Origin: Thermoplasmata archaeon
GTDB taxonomy: Archaea; Thermoplasmatota; Thermoplasmata; Halarchaeoplasmatales; Halarchaeoplasmataceae
Assembly (NCBI GenBank): GCA_019594305.1
Contig: JAFDTZ010000126.1
Span: 1-5,756, forward strand
DNA length: 5,756 nucleotides
Reading direction: 5' to 3'
Of this stretch, positions 1 to 3,997 are shown piece by piece. The translations under genes and the position numbers were made by a program. Position 1 is the first letter of the stretch; the number at the start of each line of letters is the position of its first letter. The notes under the pieces are model-generated. The model saw only the letters and a program-made list of their open reading frames with translations. It searched no databases and was not told where the DNA came from.

Positions 1-198
1 TCTTGTCAACGAAACCTTCTCTTTTTTGTATAACTCCACAGCCGCATTGATCTTCTTCTCTGGATTCATCCTCATAAAGGTCCTGAAAGCATCGCGTATC
101 ACATCACTCCGGGAACTGTATTCTCCTGATTCTACGAGTGCTTCTATCTCGCTTTTCATCACTCTTGGAATGCTTATGGAAATGCTTTTTGTTGCCAT
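1..198 (-). CDS. Ribbon-helix-helix DNA-binding protein, antitoxin-like (3' part outside window)
   Basis: The 66 visible residues start MATKSISISIPRVMK. This is an alternating strand followed by ESGEYSSRSDVIRDAFRTFM, the helix-turn-helix part of a CopG/ParD/NikR-type ribbon-helix-helix fold. In this family the strand pairs in a dimer and inserts into the DNA major groove. Residues from about 50 (NAAVELYKKEKVSLTR) resemble the start of the UPF0175-like segment that follows the ribbon-helix-helix in many archaeal antitoxins, where the next residues are usually an AAE-type helix. The gene runs off base 1, so neither that domain nor a toxin partner (often a PIN-domain nuclease) can be confirmed. 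ATG at 198 is chosen because the strand begins right after it and a TATA-like box lies at leaderless distance. The palindrome directly upstream fits autorepression. The fold is fairly sure; antitoxin rather than plain regulator is an inference. Confidence 0.85.
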   Translation of the reverse strand, partial: MATKSISISIPRVMKSEIEALVESGEYSSRSDVIRDAFRTFMRMNPEKKINAAVELYKKEKVSLTR

Positions 199-200
199 AT

Positions 201-222
201 AATAATGATAATTGTTATTATT
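201..222. promoter_or_regulatory. Imperfect palindrome, likely operator of the ribbon-helix-helix gene
   Basis: A 22-base inverted repeat has perfect outer arms AATAAT (201-206) and ATTATT (217-222). The central bases around AATT are partly symmetric. It lies between the ATG at 198 and the TATA-like box and overlaps the latter. A bound dimer there would block transcription initiation. Ribbon-helix-helix proteins commonly repress their own promoters from such sites; that this one does so is inferred. The region is very AT-rich, which raises the chance of accidental symmetry. Confidence 0.5.
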
Positions 223-228
223 TATTAA
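219..228 (-). promoter_or_regulatory. TATA-like box for the ribbon-helix-helix gene
   Basis: On the minus strand this reads TTAATAAATA, centred about 26 bases upstream of the ATG at 198. In archaea transcription starts about 25 bases downstream of the TATA centre. The mRNA would therefore begin at or next to the start codon and be leaderless. No Shine-Dalgarno sequence is present, which agrees. Confidence 0.5.
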
Positions 229-263
229 CCTTTATGTGTTATTCTAATTTTCGCTTAGGTATT

Positions 264-368
264 CTATAGAAGAAGTCGTTCGTAATTTGAGACATCGGGT
301 AGCCGGTCTAGCGAGTTTCCCACTACGTATGTCACGTATTCTTCCAGTCTATCCTCGTCGATATTCAC
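264..368 (-). CDS. Possible 34-residue small ORF, unrecognised
   Basis: A GTG at 368 opens a 34-codon frame ending at TAG (264-266). The protein begins MNIDEDRLEEYVTYVVGNSL and ends NYERLLL. It is acidic, with helix-like hydrophobic spacing, and looks more protein-like than random translation. A TATATATATA run (about 398-407) lies roughly 30 bases upstream, and the GGGTGGGCA before the GTG contains a weak Shine-Dalgarno-like GGTG. I do not recognise a family. It could be a genuine small protein or a leftover of a larger gene lost when the neighbouring toxin-antitoxin locus decayed. Nothing else in 229-408 looks coding. A chance ORF is a real possibility at this length. Confidence 0.2.
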   Translation of the reverse strand: MNIDEDRLEEYVTYVVGNSLDRLPDVSNYERLLL

Positions 369-408
369 TGCCCACCCTAACTATATCTCTATGGGCGATA
401 TATATATG

Positions 409-630
409 TCAATATACCGAGTTTCGGTGTCAGATGGTTGTTATTTTAACTTCTTTGTCTATCGAATACAGAACACGATGATCTCCTATTCTCAGTCTGT
501 AAGTATTGGCCGGAAAACCTTTTAGCGGTTTTACATCGAACTTTGCTCTTGGACGGAAAGGATCAAATTCATCTAAAATATTTAGGAGGCGTTCGATGAT
601 GTAATCAGGTATGTCAATTTCCCTTCTCAA
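409..630 (-). pseudogene. RelE/ParE-family toxin, degraded at both ends
   Basis: RelE-type toxins are small nucleases that cut mRNA on the ribosome; ParE relatives attack gyrase. The frame carries the family core: a basic amphipathic helix (KHDLRREI, then DYIIERLLNILDEF), then KPLKGFPANTYRLRIGDHRVLYSIDKEVKITTI, matching the usual 'LKG...YRLRVGDYRVIYEID...I' pattern. Two defects are visible. There is no ATG: the frame stays open upstream without a plausible family N-terminus, and TTG at 630 is only the first possible start. A TGA (430-432) then stops translation after ITTI, yet HRNSVY and a second TGA (409-411) follow in the same frame. Intact relatives end with an HR..VY motif at exactly this place. 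That tail carries catalytic residues in E. coli RelE, so the product is probably inactive. A functional shortened protein cannot be excluded. Confidence 0.75.
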
Positions 631-685
631 GTCGTGTTTCCAATCGCTCCTTCGTTTTCTTATCGATGGTGATCGTGGTGGCCAT
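614..685 (-). pseudogene. Antitoxin N-terminal stub of the same toxin-antitoxin locus
   Basis: ATG at 685 opens only 23 codons, beginning MATTITIDKKTKERLE and ending at TGA (614-616). That opening is typical of archaeal VapB/RelB-like antitoxins, which normally run to about 50-90 residues: a DNA-contacting strand and helix, then a toxin-binding tail. Here the tail is missing. The reading continues in a different frame into the body of the toxin, whose own first residues are also missing. A deletion that removed the antitoxin 3' end and the toxin 5' end explains both defects. The palindromic operator region just upstream is intact, so the stub still looks like the head of a once autoregulated operon. 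A genuine 23-residue protein is less likely. Confidence 0.55.
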
Positions 686-708
686 ATTGTAACAATTGTT
701 TCAATTGT
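686..708. promoter_or_regulatory. Nested palindromes, likely operator of the toxin-antitoxin remnant
   Basis: ACAATTG (692-698) and CAATTGT (702-708) are perfect inverted arms around TTT. AACAATTGTT (691-700) is itself a perfect 10-base palindrome, and a further ATTGT half-site lies at 686-690. The cluster sits immediately upstream of the antitoxin ATG at 685, where initiation at a near-leaderless promoter would occur. Antitoxins of this class typically bind such repeats cooperatively. The only TATA candidate is weak (TATTCATA, about 709-716 on the minus strand). Confidence 0.5.
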
Positions 709-790
709 ATGAATAGTTTAGGGTGTGTGGGTAGCTGTGCTGCCTTGCCCCCCGCACTACTTACTGCTTGTGTCTACTTCATTATACTAC

Positions 791-3043
791 TCAGTACTCC
801 ACAGTCCAGACCACGCTGTAGTCCGCACCGTTGTAGAGCATGTAGCCCTGCCCGGGTTCAAAGGTAAAGTTGGCAGGGTTGTAATCGTAGTCCATGTTGT
901 ATTCCTGGGTAGCATCGAAGTATCCGATTCTTGTTATCTCTGATGGCAGTCCATGGTTACCTGCAGTATTGCTCGGCAATCCAACCATGTTCCAGCCGGG
1001 ATATAGTGTGATGTCTGTGCTCGTAGGTACGTAACCTTCGACGGTCAGAGTTGTGTCGTTGGTCATCCGTATCCAGATTCCCATGCGGTGGTTCCAGGTG
1101 TCGAGGTGGTTGAAATGCTCGGCTCTGCCTGGTACGTAGCTCTGCCATCGGTCTGTTGAAGCATCGTAGTACATGACACGATCGTAGTTCCCTGTAATTC
1201 CGTAATCCGGATCTTCGAGTATGGTTACAAGTGTACTGTCAGATGGTATCAAGTTGAATGACACGAAATTCCATCCATCAGCTTCGCCACCAGCTGTCAG
1301 CGATATATCAAATCCTTTGACTACCGTAACGTTAGTTGCAGACGAAGTAACACCGTCGTAGGTAGCGGTTACATGATAATCTCCTAAGGTACTTTCGTTG
1401 AACACTCCGTCTGTTGCATTTTCCCATACAAAGGTTGTAACATCGTCGGTTATCAAGTTTCCGAAACCGTCTCTCGCTTCCGCAGTGAACACTAGCTCTT
1501 CTCCGGCAGTGATAGTTTGGTTTTCAGAGGGTGATATGATTACGTACTCCACACTCCCGGCTCCTACGGTCAGTACTGCGGTATCTGTCATCCCGTCGTA
1601 TTCTCCGGTTACAGTCCAGTTACCGATGTTCTCAGATGTATATACGTTATCCAACCAGCTACCTCCCGCTTCCGCTTCGATGGACCAATTGGTCACACCT
1701 GTCACATCTCCGATCTCGTTACCGCCTTCATCGTATAATACTGCAGTATATTCAAGTGTCTCTCCGACCTCTATAGTAAAATCTTGTGGCGATATCTCTA
1801 TATATCCATCTGATGGATCATCGGTTTCGCTGTATTGTGCAACCCACAACTGTATGTCATCCATGCTCCCAACAACAGTTATTATTCCATCCAAAACAGA
1901 TATGTCTGACGGACCGTCATACATCGGGTCCACTGGATTGACTTCCGGGTCTGCAGAGATATCGTACATGTATTCCTCTTGCATATCATGGAATTTAAAA
2001 AATACAGGTGTGTCATCATACGCGCCGGTAATATATATTTCATCAGAGTTGGTAATATCCATCCTACCAAGCGAAGAAATGGTCCCTGCACCGGCATCTT
2101 TAACTATTTTGTCAATATAATTTCCATCGGCATCAAGATTTACGAGCTTCGCGTAGTAATCCTCTTCCTCTTCACGGATGTATGCCACAGTAAAATAAAC
2201 CTCGTTATTAGAATCCGTTACCACGTCAATTCCCATACTGTCGTGTTCGGTATCTAATCCTAACTCAGAAATAGTTTTGAACCACTGCTGGTTGCCATTT
2301 TCTGTATCATACTTGGAAACAAAAGCTTCCGTTTTTTCTCCGTCTTCTGTATACATACCCGTCATATAAACATAGTCGCCATTGATGTGGAGTCCCTGGG
2401 ATGTAATATTAACCTCTGTTGTTTTCCATATCTCAGAACCATCCGCCGCATATTTTATCAACCCTGCTTCGCCTTCTTCAGTCACCATGTTATACCCCCA
2501 ATATGCAGCATATAAGTTTTCACCGTCACTACTGCTACTAAAAAAGATGGATGTCAGATATGTATTTGGATCTAAATGATGCGTTTCAATAACCTCCCCG
2601 GTGGTTGCATCTCTATTCCACCATGTTGCGATATCAAAGGTTGAACCCCACAGTTCTTCTCTTATAGAACCTGAGATGAACACGTTGTTTTTATCACTGG
2701 TGAGAGAAATCGAATTGGTCCTGTCATATTCCCCATCGGAGAAATCATCGATCTCAGTAAATACTTCACTTCCGTCATGCGAATACTTAGTAAAGACCGC
2801 ATCCCGGGTTCCTGTTTCATTTTCTACATAGCCAACGGCATAGATATACCCTGTTTCATCATCGATATCTATACCCGCCAGTCCACCAATTTCATATTCC
2901 GTCGGCATGGTAGGAAAGGCCTGCCACTCTAAATCTGCTGCTTCATTGTTTCCATATAACCCGTTTACGGTGGTAGCAAAATACACGCCAAATGTACTGA
3001 TCAACAAAAGTGTCGCTAAAAGTGCCGCTAACTTCTTTCTCAT
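791..3043 (-). CDS. Exported propeller-repeat/Ig-like surface protein with duplicated GWN C-terminal module
   Basis: This encodes a 750-residue acidic protein. Residues 1 to about 28 (MRKKLAALLATLLLISTFGV onward) are a basic start plus hydrophobic core, a signal peptide or N-terminal anchor. The frame is open back to a TTG at 3154, but ATG 3043 places the signal peptide at the true N-terminus and suits the promoter. Residues 53-405 hold seven repeats of about 45-50 residues with the pattern 'YVTG...VKYDADGSEIW', of the SBBP/delta-60 type, implying a seven-bladed beta-propeller. Residues 414-493 and 499-575 are two Ig-like domains (ISPQDFTIEVGETLEYTAVL; ISPSENQTITAGEELVFTAE). Residues 588-750 form a module with two GWN-containing halves. 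Nine N-X-S/T sequons fit archaeal N-glycosylation outside the cell. I see no C-terminal hydrophobic anchor or PGF-CTERM-like tail, so it may be released, held by the N-terminus or bound to other surface proteins. The ligand is unknown and an enzyme function is not evident. Confidence 0.85.
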   Translation of the reverse strand: MRKKLAALLATLLLISTFGVYFATTVNGLYGNNEAADLEWQAFPTMPTEYEIGGLAGIDIDDETGYIYAVGYVENETGTRDAVFTKYSHDGSEVFTEIDDFSDGEYDRTNSISLTSDKNNVFISGSIREELWGSTFDIATWWNRDATTGEVIETHHLDPNTYLTSIFFSSSSDGENLYAAYWGYNMVTEEGEAGLIKYAADGSEIWKTTEVNITSQGLHINGDYVYMTGMYTEDGEKTEAFVSKYDTENGNQQWFKTISELGLDTEHDSMGIDVVTDSNNEVYFTVAYIREEEEDYYAKLVNLDADGNYIDKIVKDAGAGTISSLGRMDITNSDEIYITGAYDDTPVFFKFHDMQEEYMYDISADPEVNPVDPMYDGPSDISVLDGIITVVGSMDDIQLWVAQYSETDDPSDGYIEISPQDFTIEVGETLEYTAVLYDEGGNEIGDVTGVTNWSIEAEAGGSWLDNVYTSENIGNWTVTGEYDGMTDTAVLTVGAGSVEYVIISPSENQTITAGEELVFTAEARDGFGNLITDDVTTFVWENATDGVFNESTLGDYHVTATYDGVTSSATNVTVVKGFDISLTAGGEADGWNFVSFNLIPSDSTLVTILEDPDYGITGNYDRVMYYDASTDRWQSYVPGRAEHFNHLDTWNHRMGIWIRMTNDTTLTVEGYVPTSTDITLYPGWNMVGLPSNTAGNHGLPSEITRIGYFDATQEYNMDYDYNPANFTFEPGQGYMLYNGADYSVVWTVEY
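794..1276 (-). repeat. Internal duplication: two GWN-type half-modules at the protein C-terminus
   Basis: The first half (residues 590-671) has GWNFVSF, then YDRVMYYDASTDRWQSY, then MGIWIRM and DTTLTVEGY. The second (residues 683-749) has GWNMVGLPS, then ITRIGYFDATQEYNMDYDY, then GQGYMLYNGADYSVVW. The order GWN-V, R-YFDA/YYDA with aromatic residues, G-aromatic-hydrophobic and a polar-to-aromatic final strand is shared. This suggests an old tandem duplication now diverged at sequence level. Similar terminal modules occur on exported archaeal and bacterial proteins; their role is not established to my knowledge. Confidence 0.6.
1829..2887 (-). repeat. Seven diverged propeller-type protein repeats
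   Basis: In the 750-residue numbering the units begin near residues 53, 108, 162, 214, 268, 322 and 377. Each has an entry strand (GIDI, SISL, GLHI, GIDV, DISV), then a strand such as YIYAVGY, VYMTGMY, VYFTVAY, IYITGAY or ITVVGS. An outer strand such as VFTKYSHDG, GLIKYAADGSEIW, FVSKYDTENG or KLVNLDADG follows. Seven units match a closed seven-bladed propeller. The second and sixth units are the most diverged, and the seventh is short. Confidence 0.6.
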
Positions 3044-3081
3044 TCGTTTTTGTAACACACATATCAACTCAATACGTTTTT

Positions 3082-3089
3082 GTATATAA
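3082..3089 (-). promoter_or_regulatory. TATA box candidate, proximal, for the surface-protein gene
   Basis: TTATATAC on the minus strand. Transcription would start near 3060, giving a leader of about 17 bases before ATG 3043. That leader has no clear Shine-Dalgarno sequence. Confidence 0.45.
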
Positions 3090-3107
3090 TATGTAACGTC
3101 GTTATGG

Positions 3108-3115
3108 TATTTATA
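3108..3115 (-). promoter_or_regulatory. TATA box candidate, distal, for the surface-protein gene
   Basis: TATAAATA on the minus strand is the closest match to the archaeal TATA consensus in this intergenic stretch. It would place the start near 3086 and a leader of about 40 bases. It either competes with or doubles the proximal box 26 bases downstream. Only one of the two may be used. Confidence 0.4.
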
Positions 3116-3135
3116 GATCAGGGATATACGATCTA
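3114..3135. promoter_or_regulatory. Inverted repeat TAGATC/GATCTA upstream of the surface-protein promoter
   Basis: Perfect 6-base arms at 3114-3119 and 3130-3135 are separated by 10 bases. One arm overlaps the distal TATA box. This could be a regulator site controlling the surface-protein gene, but arms this short can arise by chance. Confidence 0.25.
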
Positions 3136-3160
3136 AGGTTAGAAACTGTCCCAAATCCGT

Positions 3161-3193
3161 GTGATATCACCCGAATATAGTACAAATATCACC
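3161..3193. promoter_or_regulatory. Direct repeat ATATCACC at 22-base spacing, one copy within a palindrome
   Basis: ATATCACC occurs at 3164-3171 and 3186-3193, 22 bases apart, about two helical turns. The first copy overlaps the perfect 10-base palindrome GTGATATCAC (3161-3170). The pair lies 70-110 bases upstream of the proximal TATA box, a position suited to an activator or an upstream regulator. No regulator can be named. Confidence 0.3.
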
Positions 3194-3206
3194 TTCCCTC
3201 CGGTGT

Positions 3207-3233
3207 CCAAAAATCGAAAAAAACGAGAAAACC
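3207..3233 (-). terminator. T-rich transcription terminator after the metallopeptidase gene
   Basis: Read on the minus strand this is a series of T runs (TTTTCTCGTTTTTTTCGATTTTT overall, split by short C/G breaks). It begins about 54 bases after the peptidase stop. A smaller run (TGTTTTTCTT, about 3246-3255) precedes it. Archaeal RNA polymerase terminates on such oligo-T stretches without needing a stable hairpin, and none is present here. Confidence 0.5.
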
Positions 3234-3286
3234 AAACACAAAGGTAAGAAAAACATTAAAGCCCAAAGATTAGGGATCAATCCTAT

Positions 3287-3997
3287 TCAAAACACCAGCA
3301 GCGGACCATTGACTCTCAACCATTCCTTCCGCACTTCGTAATCAGAGATAACGGATTTCACACTTCTCCAGAAAGCGTCGGTGTGGTTCTTCTCTTTTAG
3401 ATGACATAGTTCGTGGACAACAACATAATCCACTATCGACATGGGTGCCATGATGATACGCCAGTTGAAAAGTAGATCTTTGTCTTTGGTACAACTTCCC
3501 CAGCGTTTTTGCTGGTGTTTAACCTTGACTGTATTTGGTTCGACGCCGACTTTACCGGCATACCGTTTTACTCTCTGTTTTAGTTTCTTTTGGGCGTGTT
3601 CGTAATACCATTCTAAAAGTGCTTCTCTGACCACATTTTTACTTCTTTCAGGTACATAGACGTTAAATTTTCCGTATTTTAAAGTGGCTTCTGGAGATTT
3701 GATTTCTGTAGGATGTACTTTAAGCATGTATCCTCTACCGAGATACTGAAATTTTTCACCACTAAGGAATTCCTTATCCAATGCTGGTTCCTTGATCTCC
3801 CGCAAAAATTCGATCTTTTCGAGTATCCAGCCAGCCCTGCCGTTGACTGCTTTTTCAATTTCCTTATCGTCTATATCGCTAGGGACGGTTACGATAACAC
3901 CTTCTTCGGGATCTACCGCTAGACCGATTGTTTTCCGCTTATCGCTTCTCACTACTTTGTAAGTTATTTTAGTATTGCCAAAGTGCGTTTCGTGCAT
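3287..3997 (-). CDS. YgjP-like zinc metallopeptidase (DUF45 / M48-type), coupled to HsdR
   Basis: This 236-residue protein has the full YgjP/DUF45 signature. RWGSCT lies at residues 165-170, followed by FNWRIIMAPMSIVDYVVVHELCHL (178-200), then NHTDAFW (204-210) and a C-terminal DYEVRKEWLRVNG. HELCH (195-199) supplies two zinc-ligand histidines and the catalytic glutamate, and H205 is the likely third ligand, so the site looks intact. The N-terminal half (TYKVVRSDKRKTIGLAVDPEEGVIVTVPS) is the usual strand-rich lead domain. No signal peptide is seen, so it should act in the cytoplasm. Its ATG directly follows the HsdR TAG, with GGAGG 11 bases upstream. Genes of this family are often found beside type I restriction genes, but their substrate is not established. 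Control of restriction-subunit levels is an attractive inference only. Confidence 0.9.
   Translation of the reverse strand: MHETHFGNTKITYKVVRSDKRKTIGLAVDPEEGVIVTVPSDIDDKEIEKAVNGRAGWILEKIEFLREIKEPALDKEFLSGEKFQYLGRGYMLKVHPTEIKSPEATLKYGKFNVYVPERSKNVVREALLEWYYEHAQKKLKQRVKRYAGKVGVEPNTVKVKHQQKRWGSCTKDKDLLFNWRIIMAPMSIVDYVVVHELCHLKEKNHTDAFWRSVKSVISDYEVRKEWLRVNGPLLVF

Noticed and set aside
287..481. A 64-codon plus-strand frame over the intergenic region and the toxin 3' end
   Set aside because: It overlaps the recognisable RelE coding frame in antisense, and no promoter, ribosome site or family features support it.
737..757. Possible G-rich hairpin terminator after the surface-protein gene (GTGC and GCAC flanking a C6 run)
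   Set aside because: The stem is only 4 base pairs with a 13-base loop and no T tract follows on the minus strand, so it is too weak to call. No other terminator for that gene is evident.
1398..2120. A 240-codon open frame on the plus strand, rich in Ser, Thr, Val and Pro
   Set aside because: It lies wholly antisense to the Ig/propeller-coding gene, has no domain pattern, and has the low-complexity composition expected of a mirror frame.
3044..3154. Upstream extension of the surface protein to a TTG at 3154, preceded by an SD-like GGTGAT
   Set aside because: It would put 37 unlikely residues before a clear signal peptide and would cover both TATA boxes. ATG 3043 explains the promoter and the export signal.
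3190..3205. CACC/GGTG hairpin near the terminator of the peptidase gene
   Set aside because: The 4-base stem lies downstream of the T tract in the transcribed direction, so it cannot be the terminator hairpin.
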